From: Sciurus carolinensis
Lineage: Eukaryota; Chordata; Mammalia; Rodentia; Sciuridae
DNA length: 64,000 bases
Direction of reading: 5' to 3'
NCBI RefSeq assembly: GCF_902686445.1
Contig: NC_062232.1
Location: 35,978,454 to 36,042,453 of the forward strand
Shown here: positions 23,673-36,410 of the stretch, piece after piece
How positions within the stretch are numbered: position 1 is the first letter of the stretch
Layout: the number at the start of each line of letters is the position of its first letter
Translations under genes and position numbers: made by a program
Notes under the pieces: generated by a model
What the model saw: only the letters and a program-made list of their open reading frames with translations
What the model was told of the DNA's origin: nothing
Databases searched by the model: none

Positions 23673-26463
23673 AATTTCTGATTTGTCACTTACCTTTAAG
23701 ATTTCTTATATCTGAGTTTGATATATGAAGCAACACTTCTTCCTAGTCCATTCCTCCCTCTGCTTTCAGTGGCATCTGTAGAGTCCCTCTGGCCTACCAG
23801 ACTGACTCAGTTCTCTACATAAATAGCTTTTCCACATCCTTGCTCAGTAGGTGCCTTCTATGCCTAGGGATCCCCACTGGTTTTAGGCCCCAAAGGCTAT
23901 TACACCAAGGCCAGTTCGGCAGAGCCCTAGTCCTATGCGAGTACATGAAAGAGAAGCCCAGTATGATTTTAATGAAACCGAACAGCGCCCTCACCTGGTA
24001 AGGAATAGTAGTGCAGCTGGATGAACCTTTGCAAAAGAAAACCTACCTAAGAGCCCCAAAGGCCTCTGGGAACTGAATGGGAAAGCCTGCAACATTTCAG
24101 AATCCAACAGACTTTATGCACACAGAATGAAACAATCTACCCTTTCCTGGACTGGGAAACTGAGGAGGAAAGAGACATGTACAAGAGAATGGCAAGTTAC
24201 AGGCCAAGTCATGGTCCCTGCAGGTCAAATCAAGCCCCAAATGCCTTAAAGGGTATCACCTCATGGCTTTAAGGTTCAATTTTTTCTACACAGCTAATTG
24301 GTTCAGGTATCTTAGAACATGGAGGCATTTAAGAGGTAGAAGGTGTTGCTCACTGGTTAAAAGTAAATTCTGAATCAGTTTAAAAGCTTAAAGAAAAAAA
24401 AATGGGTTTCGTTGTTTTCAGTCCTGAGAAATTAGGCCAAACAAAGAGTTTGCCAAAGGGATTGCCAACAGGTTATTTTAGCTTTTTAACTGTCACAGAC
24501 ACAGGGAACAAGTGATGGGTGGCTCCCAGAAATAGTTTGATCTAAAACATTAACTCATTTGACCACTGAATATGAGTGAGACTGAGAAGTTTGTTGAATG
24601 TTATTTTCCAAGAGAAACCAGTGTTATAGAGGTTTTTTTTTTTAATTTCTTATTCTCAACTGGAAGATTGAGTCAGTTGTACAGAGGGATAGACAACATA
24701 GAAAGCACGACAACTTAGAAAACCACCCAAACAACAACTTCCAACAGATTCAGCTCTTCAGAAAAAATTCATATACTGGTGTTTTTTGAAACATTCTTCC
24801 AGGAAAACCAACCCACCCATTGGTCATCCATCTTGGTTCAAGCAGCCTAAAACTGCCAAGAACAAACCTGTAGTCCAACAAATTCAAGTTTGTTGACTTG
24901 CAGCAATAACGGAGATGGGACAAAGGAGTCATGGGACAACTCTAGATGTGAAGTGTTGTATTCTGAAGCCTTAGGCCACTTCTGTGGCCATAGTATGTTT
25001 CATGTTACAAATCTAATTTCAAACAGTTAAGTTTCCAATAATCTATGATTTTTAGGGGATGCAGTTTGAGTAAGAAAGAAGTAGTCAGAGAAGGAGATGC
25101 TTTTGACGATTTGCAGCTGCAACTACCTAAAGAAAAATTCTTTCTTGATAATTTGCAACTGGCTTTATCTCTATCTGGGGAGCCAACTTGATGAACAGCA
25201 GGGCAGATTTTTGTCTCCTCCCTCTAAACTAATTTTTACTATATCACATCAGAGTTATCAGGCCCCATAACTCCTCTGTTATCAAATCTCTCTTCTTGCA
25301 GGGAGTCAACAACCCTAAACCTGCTTGAATGTGATACAGTGAAATTCTCCTTAATTTATGAAATTAGGCCTGTTTTCCATCTCTTATTAGGTCTAATAAG
25401 TTCAAATAGTACCATAAACACAAAAAACCGAGGGCATTAATATTTTGCAAATGAGACCCCAAATACAAACATTTTCTTGAGTCCTAATCCTATTATAAAG
25501 GTAGGTTCCTATGTGAAAAAAGACTAGGAGAAAGTTTTCGAGGCAACTGATTGAGCAAGAGTCTAGGAAAAAGCAAGGTTAGTCTGAATAGAGCAGACTG
25601 AGATGCTGTTGTTTCACTGCGGTGGCAAAAACTTTTCAGTGGAAACAGCTGAAGTTAAAATAAAGTTAACCCTTTGATGACAATTTGAAAACAATTCTTT
25701 GTTATTGCCTCCCTTATGATTTGATTAAACAAAGCCGCACACTATTAATTTTAGCCAAAAGATTTCCGGGCCAAAACAAATTATGTTTGAAAGTCACTGA
25801 CATTGACTATGATCAAAATGTGAAGTCCTTTCTACTGTTAACCACGAGCAGGGACACATGGAACATGGGGGTGGTGGCAGTCCTGCTAGATCTTAGGCTG
25901 GTTTTGAGTCAAAACCAAAGAACTTGCTTGGCTAGGAGAAATAAAGCTAAAGTATCATCCAAACTCATTCACTTACTAATTCTATGTCTTTGGGCAACTA
26001 CATATTCGAAGCTTCAACTATCTGTGTCATGCAGTACAGATCTCACTGAGATACCTAGAGATGAAATGAGAACAAAAGTGGGTAAACTTTGAGCTGCAGG
26101 GCACTGTACATTATAAACTATTACTGCTGGTGAGCCAAAACTCTGGTCCATTTAATGGACAAAGAAAAACCAAGGAACACCAATTCTGAGATAAGTCTAA
26201 GACAAGAATAGTACAATGGAGATCCCTATGACTTCCCCCTTAGCTCTCTAGACTTATGGTACAAAACCACTTTTAGAAGTTATTAGAGGGTTTTCTGAAA
26301 AATACTCTTGATTAAATTCACAGCTCCACCACTGAAAGCTCATTAGATTCAGATGAGAATTGGCATATGAGAGAACCAGAAAGAGAGGCAAAAAAGAATG
26401 TTGAGTGTCTGAAACCCTTGCTTTGTGGTTAACTCATACAGTGTTAGTCTTTAAGAAATAAAG
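23673..26463. other. No recognisable gene
   Basis: Unique-looking. The longest frame (25685-26092, plus, 135 codons) has no domain, no codon signal I can see and no splice context. Confidence 0.5.
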
Positions 26464-26650
26464 GTGCTGGGCACAGTGGCACGTGCCTGTGATTCCAGCA
26501 ACTAGAGAGGCTGAGGTAGGAGGGTCACAAGTTCAAAGCCAGTCTCAGCAACTTAGCCAGACTGTGTCTCAAACTTTAAAATAAAAAAAAATGGACTGGG
26601 GATAATGCTCAGTGTTTAAGAGACCCTGGATTCAGTCCCTGGTACAAAAA
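26464..26650 (+). mobile_element. B1-dID composite SINE
   Basis: B1 half gtgctgggcacagtggcacg, A-rich joint near 26578-26592, then ID half ggactggggataatgctcag. Confidence 0.9.
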
Positions 26651-27971
26651 CAGTACCTCACATACCTCAGATAAGATTTTAATTTCTGATTTCTCATCTG
26701 ACCAAAGTAGTTGAGTTAATCAGGCAGAGTTTTCTAACTTAGAACTGAATGACAAGACATTTGATTTAGATGTAGAATTTCAATCCCATTTAAAAATTTA
26801 GAGTAGGAGAAAGTCAAATGTTCCTGAATTAAGTGTTCTGTCTACTACATCATTCTTCTAGCACATACTTTCAGTTATTTTCTACACTTACCATGCATTG
26901 GCTATACTTCAAACTGTCCATGTTTCATCTTAATCAAGGACAAATTAAAGTTGGCCCTCTGCTCTAACTTACTGTTATGAAACCTGTTACTCAACTGAAC
27001 TGCCATTTCCCAAAGGACAATGGTTAACAGAAGGAAACAGAAAATAGAAAAAAAAAGGTAACTAGAAAAAGAACCATAGCACATAAACAAAACAAAACAG
27101 AGCAACTTAGAGGAAGGTGTACCTACCTTGACTACATTCAGAAAACTCAAATACTGTTTGTCTACTCGCATAGATTGACTTCCTGATGGACTGGTTGAAT
27201 ACTGACACCTGGGACTCATTGTTGCACTTCTCACACAGGTGTTCCTTTTAACTTTGGCTCAGATATATACCTATATATCATGGCCATCAAAAGAGGACTG
27301 ATGAAATAAGGCTAAAATCTGCATATTACACCAGTTTTTTCATCAAAACCTAATGAAATCCAACTAACATCTATGTATTATACTAATGGTTTCTTAGTTT
27401 TGATAAATATATCATTGTTATTATGTAAGATATTAACACACAAGAACTTTATGTCTTATTTTTGTAACTACTCCAAATAGAGAATTATTTCCAAAAAGTT
27501 ATTAACCAAAAAAGGCTACTGTGTTTCCAGTACTGTGCTCTACAATGCAATCGTTGACCTCCAACAACTGGATATATCCTTCTTCCGTCAAATGCACAAT
27601 CTCTACAGTCAATTCAGAAATACAAGGGAGCTTACCAGGCAGTGTTCATCACAGACTTCCTTGAAGAAAAGGAGGAATATTTCTAGAAACAGCTCTGTCC
27701 ACAATGGGAAGGAATTAGGGACTCCTTAGTACCTGCTATTGCCTGCCTATATCACCCCCAGAGTCAGCATCAACTGGATTCTGAAATCCATCTAGAAGGC
27801 CCCAAGAGCAATGTGACTGTCAAAGAAATCTTCACTAGTAGGCAGACTGTTAGCACTTTCCTCTTGCAAATGCTCCTTTAAAAAATGCTCATGTACTCCA
27901 GTTACATGTGAGACAAATGCTGCCAGTTTACTTCGTAGGCAGGGAGTTCTCCCTTGACATACTTTGTGTCA
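26651..27971. other. No recognisable gene
   Basis: Unique-looking, AT-rich, no coding signal recognised. Confidence 0.5.
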
Positions 27972-28384
27972 TGTGGAGGGGCTCTGACCAAGGAAACAGA
28001 TTCAGGGGTCAGCAGGTAGAAGAAGATGCAAGACACAGTTAGGATAGTAGACATGCTTTATTCAGTGGTGGTCATGGTCATTAACCAGTCCCCAGCTTCA
28101 GCTTCAGCCCCCAGTCAGTCCCATTTTAGCCCCACTCCCTAGCCCATTTCCATACACCCTTTTTATATGCAGGCCAAACAAAGAAAGCACACTGACATCA
28201 GACAACAGGTTACATAAGGGGAGGGCACATGCTCACAAGTTCATGTTTATGACTTTGAGTCTATTTGTTGAATCACAGTGTTTCTGGTCTTGACTAAGAA
28301 TAACATAGCCAGTTACCAGCCCTGGCTATACACAAAAAACATAACATAGCTTGCTGGAAGTCCCAGTGAGGGAGCCTAACTATA
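27972..28384 (-). repeat. ERV-L-like LTR (3' LTR of the minus-strand element)
   Basis: Homologous along its length to 31308-31713. On the minus strand it shows tagttaggctccctcactgg near its start, a TATA-like gcatataaaaagg, and a poly(A) signal (aataaa, reverse of 28052-28057). No clear target duplication was found outside the LTRs. Confidence 0.85.
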
Positions 28385-28757
28385 GTCATTTTGGGCCTGC
28401 CCCAACAATCTATCCTATTAGGATTCCTTGGCATGCAATCTACACATCAGAAGTCTTCTGCAATGATCCCTTAGCGAGGTGGGCAGAGTCCTGCTCTATA
28501 GTGCACAACAATACAAGCTATAACAACATACAACCAAAAGACAAGCTCCATCATTTATGATTACTGAAAATTATTGCCAGTTTTATCCCATATTGGAGTA
28601 GCAGTAAAAGTCCTTCCCAGTTACATCCAACAGTTCAGGGACAGAATGGATTCACCAGGGTTGTCCAGCAATACTCACAGGCATTTCAGTGCATACCCAG
28701 CAGGCACCTCTGGTGTAGGTGTGTGTCTAGTTCACAGTGGTGTTGGTGAGGACACGC

Positions 28758-29337
28758 CTACAGATGAAAGGACAAAGTGATCACAGGCATTAGCACAGGT
28801 AAATCACATCCATCTTGGAAAACGCATGCCAGCTTTGAGTTCTGGGAAAGTACAGTGGCTGCCTGAGGTAGCTTCCCTGGGCAGTGATACCACCCTTGTA
28901 CAGCTTGGTCCTGAACTTCAGCAGACTCAGTGTGCACCAGCACCAGGGAACTCATAATTAGCCAGAGAGAAATAGCAAATGTGCCCTTCAAAATCTGTGT
29001 TCCATCTGCAGGACCTAGCCAAGTCACATGTACCTGGGGGTGGGGGGCATTCACTAGTTGCCCATGGCATTACAAGGAGATCACACACCAAACCTCTTCC
29101 CAGTGGTGCTAACAGCGCTAACCAATGAAGATATGGGGGCCTTCATTGTCCAGGACAATTTAATCCAGTGGGAACAGGCAAGAGAACATTCCCTTGTTTC
29201 CCAAACCCAGGCTTAAGCACAACATCTTTTGTTGTCACCTGGATTTGTATTGCTGTGTGCTGCAGCAAAGCCTCCACAGGAGCTGGTCCCCCTTGCTGGG
29301 GAAATGCATGCAGAACTCTCACAGGTGCTGAGCCCAC
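28758..29337 (-). pseudogene. ERV-L integrase tail and putative dUTPase region
   Basis: Minus-strand pieces 29337-29143 and 29054-28758. The first contains VLLPVPTGL, which resembles the start of the ERV-L dUTPase. In the second piece no complete dUTPase motif set is visible. Assignment rests on position after integrase and on partial resemblance. Confidence 0.45.
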
Positions 29338-29400
29338 CCCTTCATGGAAGGTGGGTTGACTGCAGTCCTAAGTCCTTGCTTAAGCAGGTCATTATGTCTA

Positions 29401-30066
29401 TCATGCCTGCAGTTTGTGGATGATATGGGACATGCAGCTTCCATTGAATCCATAACTGAGTTGCCCATCACTGCACATCCTGACCTGTAAAATGAGACCT
29501 TGGTAACTTTCTATTGTGATGGGCAGGCCATACAAGGGCATCAATGTGATCAGGGTGTGAATCATTGCATGCTGATTTGCTTGACCACAGGGCCAGTCAG
29601 ACAGCAAACCTGTAGCTGTATCCACTGTTGTTAAGGCAAACATGGCCCCTTCTGACCTCAATAAAGGGCCACTATAGTCAACCTGCTCTTGTGTCAAAGG
29701 GATGCATCTCCACGTTACCTGGCCACCTATGGCTCCAAGGTGTTGGGGATGTGGATATTCCTGAGCACAAGTCATACATGCCTGACAAGCCTCTATCAAG
29801 GCGTCCCACGTTAAAGGCAGACTCCACTGTTTGACTACATTCCACATAACCGTCACACCTGCATATTGTATGCAGCGGTACAACTAAGCCACTAAGTTGG
29901 TGGGAGGCACCCATTCTAACCACCACACCCTAACCAAAGCATCTGCTTCATCATTCCCTAGGCTAGTCAGGGGGCATGACCAGTAACATGCCCTATAGTC
30001 ATCTGTTCCTGGTGGCCTAGCTCCCAGAGCTCTTGCCACAAAACTTGTCCCCAGTACACAGCACAA
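29401..30066 (-). pseudogene. ERV-L RNase H end and integrase
   Basis: Piece 30066-29884 ends the RNase H region (GNDEADALV). Piece 29883-29401 is integrase: zinc-binding CQACMTC, then the catalytic-core text QVDYSGPLL, EGAMFALTTVDTATGLL and PITIESYQG. The core aspartate in VDYSGP is kept. The second aspartate region reads ESYQG where ESDQG is expected, so the D is replaced by Y. The frame is open for 160 codons, yet the protein would be inactive. Confidence 0.75.
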
Positions 30067-30459
30067 CTGTTGTACGTGTCACTATGGGGGATACTTCATT
30101 TGCTATCACCATTTAGCTCAGTTCACTGGTTTCCTTGTCTTATACCTGTATCAAATCAGACAGTGTCTCTTTCTGACTCCACATTCACTGCCATCAACAC
30201 AGGCAGTTGTCCATGGCTGGAGTCATCAGTATACCAAAGACTGAAGAGTAGAGGTGCCTAACCTCAGAGGTATGGACTTGTTTCTGGTTCACCTATATAG
30301 GTAATCGGCCCTAGCACCTCTCTCTTCTTTTGCCCCCTGTTGACTTCTAATAAACTTGTACTCTCTTGGCCCCCACTGGCTCCTGGCAAACCTGGGCTCT
30401 CCTGTACCCCAACGGACTCTAGCACATCTGGGCTCTCTGTGCCAGATTTAAGCACATTA

Positions 30460-31300
30460 GGGCTCTCCTAGCCCCTGCCAGCCTCCTGAACATCCAAGTC
30501 ACAAGGTTTTGTAGGATCAATAACATTTAGCACATTGGATGTCTTGCCCCTGTCAGCTACAGGAACCCCTAAATCTCACAGGTGTAACAGCAAATAGACC
30601 AGGGGCTCTCTTGGCCTTTGTCAAAATTATTTCCCCAAGTCCACCAACTCTGCTTTACAGGCAGAACATGGTGAACTTGGTTACCTGGGCCGACCCTGCC
30701 AGCAGCTGCCCATCAGAACCATCAGCTGCTGCTGTTTCATTTTCTGCATTACCATTGACTGGGCTTGCAGGCATTAATCTTCCTCCTCCTCCTGGGACTC
30801 CATCAACACTATGGGGGAGCCAGAGGAGTTTTTTTTCCAAGGTAGAGAGAACCTCCTCCAGGGATCATACTCTGGCTCTCAACACCTCTTCCTCATCTTG
30901 TAACTTTCTCATCTTGGTAGTCTCTGGTAAAGCTGAATCAATTTTTGTTCTAAGAACTGAAAGAAATATTCATATCACAGCCCCAGGAGCTGTGTGCACA
31001 GCTCCTTGTGTCGTTTCTCTGTCCCATCTGCACTGCCACTGCCATCTTATCCTTGGCCATGAGCTGGTGTCTGAGCTCCATAACTCAGTTCACAGTCCAC
31101 TTGGCTGGATCTATGTTCACTACAGGGCAATCAGAAGTCTTCTCCGTGCTCACAGGGAACCCATTCACTGTATACCAACTCTACACAGGACTCCATGTTA
31201 ATAGAGTCCTTGGCAACTGAATGCTTGGTAGCCACAGATCCCTCCCATCCACGGAGGTTAAGGCATCTCTTACCTGCAGAACATCCTGCCAACTACACTA
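30460..31300 (-). pseudogene. ERV-L gag-like region
   Basis: Minus-strand piece 30840-30655 contains NENETAAADGSDGQ and VTKFTMF. The same text is found in the plus-strand copy (50066-50338). No zinc knuckle is seen. The 220-codon plus-strand frame at 30539-31201 is the antisense shadow of this region. Confidence 0.55.
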
Positions 31301-31307
31301 ATTGTCA

Positions 31308-31713
31308 TGCTGGGGTTCTGACCCAGGAAATAGATTCAGGGATCAGCAGGTGGAAGAAGACGTAAGACAGTTAGGATAGTAGACATGCTTTATTCAGTGG
31401 TGGCCACGGCCATTAGCCAGTCCCCAGCTTCAACTTCAGCCCCCCAGCCAGTTCCATTTTAGCCCTCTCACCAAAAGTCCTTTCCATAGGTCCTTTTTTA
31501 TTTGCAAACCAAACAAAGAAGGCACGCTGCCAACAGGTTTCATGGGGGTTGGGGGGCATGCTCACAAGTTCATGTTTATGACCTTGAGTCTGTTATCTGA
31601 ATCACAGGGTTTCCGGCCTTGACTAAACATAACATAATCAGTTCCCATCCCTGGCTACACACTTAGAACATAACATAGCCTTCCAGAAGTCCCAGTGAGG
31701 GAGCCTAACTACA
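31308..31713 (-). repeat. ERV-L-like LTR (5' LTR of the minus-strand element)
   Basis: On the minus strand it starts TGTAGTTAGGCTCCCTCACT and ends ...GAACCCCAGCA. An AATAAA and a TATA-like motif lie at the same relative places as in the partner LTR. Boundaries are by comparison with the other three LTR copies. Confidence 0.85.
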
Positions 31714-32284
31714 GCCAGGTTGGAATATCTTCTTAGGCAGAACTGGTAATGCTTAGCAACATCCTTGACACCCTTGTAAGTAAGAGGCACTCTTACTGAC
31801 AATCCATAATGATGATATAAGGAGAGAATCCCTATAAAAGACCTTGGTGGATGTTTTGCTGCTCAGAAGTATTATGCACTAGATGACCTTTCTGAAATTC
31901 ACATCCTTGCAGATGGTATATTATTTACCCATTCTTTGTTGAAGGATTCCTGCTTCAAGTTTGGGATATATTAAACCTAATGTTTTCTGTTCCCTTCCTA
32001 GTTATATTCTATAGCTTTTTCTTGTAGTTTAAAGAAGCTTTAAAGCCACTTGTTTAAACTTTATTTATTTGCAAGTTCCATTACTAAGCTGTCCAGTACT
32101 AAAGTGACTCAGTGAAAGCCTTTATTTGAAAAGTAAACATTTCAGATCAAATTAATCAACTGCTTTTTTCAAGCTATGAAAAAACCATATAATCATTTGA
32201 TCATCATATATAAGTGAAAGGAAGATGAAGACATTGAATGTGTGTTGTGGGGAGACATACATTATCATTCACTATAAGATGCAA
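31714..32284. other. No recognisable feature
   Basis: Unique-looking sequence. Confidence 0.5.
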
Positions 32285-33110
32285 GAAGCATCGTAAATAT
32301 AATGAGGAATGAGACAAGTTTCCTGCCTTCATGGAGCTTATGTGTTCATGGAGAATAGAAAGAAAAAACAATTATTTATAGATATCAATAAAATAATTAT
32401 ATGTCACCATAGATGTAGGAGAAAAACAGGGTACCTAGATAGGAAATCTGGTGGAAGGTAGGGTAACACTACCTTGGATTGGACTGTCAGGGAAGACCTT
32501 GTGGGAAAGATATTTGAACTGAGACCTGCAAGAAGAAAGAATCAGCCCCACAAAGATTGGAAGGGAAGTACTTTGTAGTTAGAGGCAGTTTAGCTAAATC
32601 CATGAAGTGGAAAATGTAGGCAATTGAGAGCATGAAAACTAGTGGGCTGGGAGCCCACTGATCAAGGGGGAAGTGATACAAGATTAGGAAGGAGCACTGA
32701 GCAGGAGTCAAGGGATACAGGAACTTGTAAGGCCATTGGAAGATGGTGGGGGGTTATGCCTAGAACAGAGAGAAGCCACAGAAAAAACTTTAAGCTAGGG
32801 AGTGGCATGAACTGTCTTAGATGTTAAGAGGATCATTTTTGCCACTATGTGGAATGATGCACTAGAGCTGATCAAGAGTAGAACAGGGAGGGTTGGGGAT
32901 GTAACTCAATTGTACAGCACTTACATACTTAGTGTGCACAATGTCCTGGGTTCCATCCTAGCATCACAAAAAAAGTGAAACAGGAGAGCCAATTTGGAGG
33001 CACTGCTATGGTCCATACCTGCATGAAGAAGGTGCCAATGGGGAATAGTAAAAGTGAGCAAAATCAGGATATGTCTTGGAGAAAGTGTTAGATTCTCCCA
33101 TGGATTAGAT
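32285..33110 (-). mobile_element. L2 LINE, antisense, interrupted by a SINE
   Basis: Reversed L2 text is recognisable (tcctgccttcatggagctta, then gactgtcagggaagacctt, ttgtaaggccattggaagat). The ID at 32891-32972 interrupts it. Diverged, no frame. Confidence 0.6.
32891..32972 (+). mobile_element. ID-type SINE
   Basis: Body gggttggggatgtaactcaa to ccatcctagcatcacaaaaa, rather diverged. Confidence 0.8.
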
Positions 33111-33446
33111 GTGTATGGTGAAGGAAGGAAAGATGTGTGTGGAGAAGGAAGGAAAATAAATAATACCCAATTACCTCTTCTATAACAGGGACAATAGGAT
33201 TGTCATTTCAAATTAAATTTTTAAAAACTGAAATTTCTTTTTTATGAAATATTAATCACAATTATTTAGAATAAAGGTTTATGTCTCTGGTTTTCAAATT
33301 TTGATGTGCATTAGAATCCCTTGTAGACCTTTTTTTTCTTTGCTTAAGATAAAAATTCCTGGTTCCCACCTCAGCCCTGCTGAAACCAGTTGAAGGAAAT
33401 GGGACCCAGGCATCTTATCTGTTTTTTCTTTTTCTTTTCTTCCTTT

Positions 33447-33663
33447 CTTTTTTTTTTTTTTTTTTTTTGGTACCTGGGATTGAATCCAGGGGCACTCAAC
33501 CACTGAGCCCCATCCCCAACCCATTTTTGTATTTTATTTAGAGACAGTCTCGCTGAGGTGCTTAGGATCTTGCTAAGTTGCTGAGGCTGCCATTGAACTC
33601 AATCCTCTTGCCTCAGCCTCCGGTACCACTGGGATTACCAGCATGTGCTGCTGTGCCCAGCCA
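33447..33663 (-). mobile_element. B1-dID composite SINE
   Basis: A T run, reversed ID half (gggattgaatccaggggcac), then reversed B1 half ending gggattaccagcatgtgc. Full length. Confidence 0.9.
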
Positions 33664-35249
33664 GGCATCTGCTTTTATAACAAGTCTTTCAGGGTTCTGA
33701 TGTCAAGTTTGAGACCTATTGATTTAAGGAGAAAAACATGGGATGCACAGACATAGCAGTTTGGTTAAGCATAATAGATCAAATTTACTTAGAAATTCAT
33801 TGAAGCCTTTGTTTCTGGTTAATCCAGAAATGGTATTCAGAAAACAATGATAAAGAACTCATGAATACTGCAACAAAATGTGTTTCTAAAAGATAAGTTG
33901 ATTGGGGAAAAAGAAAAGCAAATATCAGTTTCTAAAAATAAAATTATTTCTCATGTTTCTCTGAACCAATTTGATTAGTGTTGGTAAAGATATAACCGGT
34001 AGTATAATTATACACGCATGTGCTTAATTTGGATAGTCTATCCAAATACCTGTTACAACAGGTATTTCAGACAGTTTATAGAATTCCAATGTGTTATTGA
34101 TATTATTAGAAAAATAATAATGAATTCAATAAATATTCAATGAAAGACCCTAGAGTAGGCACTCTGGAATATTATGGAGTACCTATGAGTAGGAGACAGG
34201 AGTGGTGCTTTACCATGATGAATAAAAATGGGAAGGACAAGGGTGTGTACATGAGACAGATTCTTAGCATATATTATTTCACTGAATCCTTATGTAAGAC
34301 CACTCTGAGACTTAAGTCAGTATGTTCATTTTTGAGATGAAAATACTGAATCTGAAGGACATTGTGTGCTGTGCTGTCATGCTGCTAGAAAGCAACAGAA
34401 CCAGAATTCAAACCATGTCTGTCTGGTTCTAAACCCTTTTGGTGTCTTTTGTGTGGGTGCATTGGTGGAGAAAATCAAGTCATAAGTCATCTCTCAAAAT
34501 GTTCAGTTAATCCTTGTTGAAAAGATAGGACTATGAAATAATTTCTAGAAGCTGAAATATTTCTTCCTCCTAACATATACGATCTTTTATCCAGTCTAAC
34601 AGGAATAAATATGACTTTGGCATGATCACAAGACAGGCAGTTTATGGCATTAATAAGTACATTTACTGGATTGTGTTGTTAAATCACTCTGCAGCAGCAT
34701 TGTGACTCACAGTTCTGCAAGTATTGAATCATTGAGGTTTCCTGAAACTTGGATTAAGCTTAATATTAGATTAAGTAAACATATTGTTCCATGAGAAAAG
34801 TGTGGGTTGGTTTGGTTTTTGGCATGTTAAATACAATTTTAGGTTAAATATAAATTTGAGGAATCATTAAATCTATATGAGGTTTTTGCCTCTGATAAGG
34901 TGTTGACTCCCTTAGAGATATCATTTATCATTCAGATACAGAAAGGGCAAAGCAAATTATTCCAAACTTTTTAATATCATAAAGGTAGCACAGTCTCATG
35001 AAAATTAAACAATTTTAAATGCAAGGTTTCCTGTAATTCTCACAAAGCTAAAAATGTTGATGTTGATTCTTTATTCTTCACAAATTATTAGTTTCCTTGC
35101 TCTTTGTGTGCCACAAGATAAAGTCAGACTTGTAGAAGAAAATGAAGGACCTCTTTCCCATGAATATTCGTGTGAAAGAGCCCCCTTCACCTTGCCTACC
35201 CATCATGGTGGATTACTTACCTGTGATTGTATTACTTACCTATGATTGA
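33664..35249. other. No recognisable gene
   Basis: AT-rich unique-looking sequence. Confidence 0.5.
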
Positions 35250-35760
35250 ACAATTTACCCCAAAACTTAAGGACCCCAAGGAACAAATATTTATTTATTA
35301 GTTTTTGTGGATCAAATATTTGAGAATGACTTAGTGAGTGGATCTGATTCAGAGTCTACCATGATGTTATAATCAAGATGTTGGCCAGGGCTATAGTCAT
35401 CTGAAGGTTCAACTGGGACTGGAATATGCAACTCCAAGCTCACTCACATGGCTATTGGCTGGAGCCCTCACAAATGGGTCATGCCATTGGATTGCTTGAA
35501 TGTTCTCACATAGCAACTGTTTTCCTCCAGAGGAAATGATCCAAAACAAAGAGAAGCAAGGAGGAAGCCACAATGACAATATGACTTAGTCTTGGAAGCT
35601 ATACACTGTCATTTTGGCCATATGCTATTCATGAAAAGTGAGTCTCTAAGTTCTTCCTACGTTCAAAAAGAAAGAAATTAAGCCCGACCTCTTGAAAGGA
35701 GGAGCTTCAAAGAATTTGTAAATTTATTTTAAAACCATCACAACCATTAAAATGAGAAAT
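35250..35760. mobile_element. Ancient mammal-wide interspersed repeat, family not named
   Basis: Text such as aacaaatatttatttattag, gttggccagggctatagtcatctgaaggttc and ccaagctcactcacatggct follows a repeat common in mammalian genomes. I cannot name the family with confidence. Confidence 0.45.
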
Positions 35761-36118
35761 TAGTATTATTTCCTATAACACAGAAAAAGTTTCTTTTAAA
35801 TACCAGTGGTACCCTCTTGTGATTGTCATTAAGAGTGATGAGTTACTTAGAAAGAAAGCAAAATAATGGTGGAATACTGTATTGCATGGGAAACCAATTC
35901 TATGTAATGATAGTCATCCAGATCACTGTTAGGGGAGCTATCCCAGAGATTATGAAACAGAAAGACCCAGAGACCAAATTATGATCCTTGAATCACACAT
36001 AATTTATAAAATTCTGTTTAAAACACAGAGGGAGAAACAAGACAAAAAAGATGGGGTAGCCTGATACATTAGTATAGTATTCAAGCAGGATGGAGGATCA
36101 TACACTGAATACGTAGAA
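35761..36118. other. No recognisable feature
   Basis: Unique-looking sequence before the microsatellite. Confidence 0.5.
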
Positions 36119-36410
36119 TCTTCTCCTCCTCCTCTTCCTTCTTCCTCTCCCTCTCCCTGTCCCTCTCCCCCTCCCTTTCCTCCCCTCCTCCTCCTTTTCT
36201 TCTCCTTCTTCTTCTTCTTCTTCTTCTTCTTTTCTTCTTCTTCTTCTTCTTTTCTTCTTCTTCTTTTCTTCTTCTTCTTCTTCTTTTCTTCTTCTTCTTC
36301 TTCTTTTCTTCTTCTTCTTCTTCTTTTCTTCTTCTTCTTCTTCTTTTCTTCTTCTTCTTCTTCTTTTCTTCTTCTTCTTCTTTTCTCTCTCCCTCCCTCC
36401 CCCTCCTTTC
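36119..36410. repeat. TTC microsatellite with higher-order units
   Basis: A pyrimidine tract of about 290 bp. Its core is (ttc)n broken regularly by tttt, giving a repeating unit of about 24 bp (ttcttcttcttcttcttttct) from about 36230 to 36385. Cct/ccctcc-rich edges lie on both sides. Confidence 0.95.

Larger units (their letters stand above)
27972..31713 (-). mobile_element. ERV-L-like provirus with two LTRs, RT deleted
   Basis: A minus-strand element bounded by two similar LTRs, total about 3.7 kb. From 31713 down it reads 5' LTR, gag-like region, RNase H piece, integrase, putative dUTPase segment, 3' LTR. There is no env and no reverse transcriptase. Integrase of this kind followed by a dUTPase-like segment, without env, fits the ERV-L class. 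All frames carry stops. The plus-strand copy at 49.3-52.4 kb has the same arrangement. Confidence 0.8.

Noticed and set aside
25685..26092. 135-codon plus-strand frame
   Set aside because: No domain, and no consensus splice sites or regulatory signals seen around it.
30539..31201. 220-codon plus-strand frame
   Set aside because: Antisense of the ERV-L gag-like region of the minus-strand provirus. No domain of its own.
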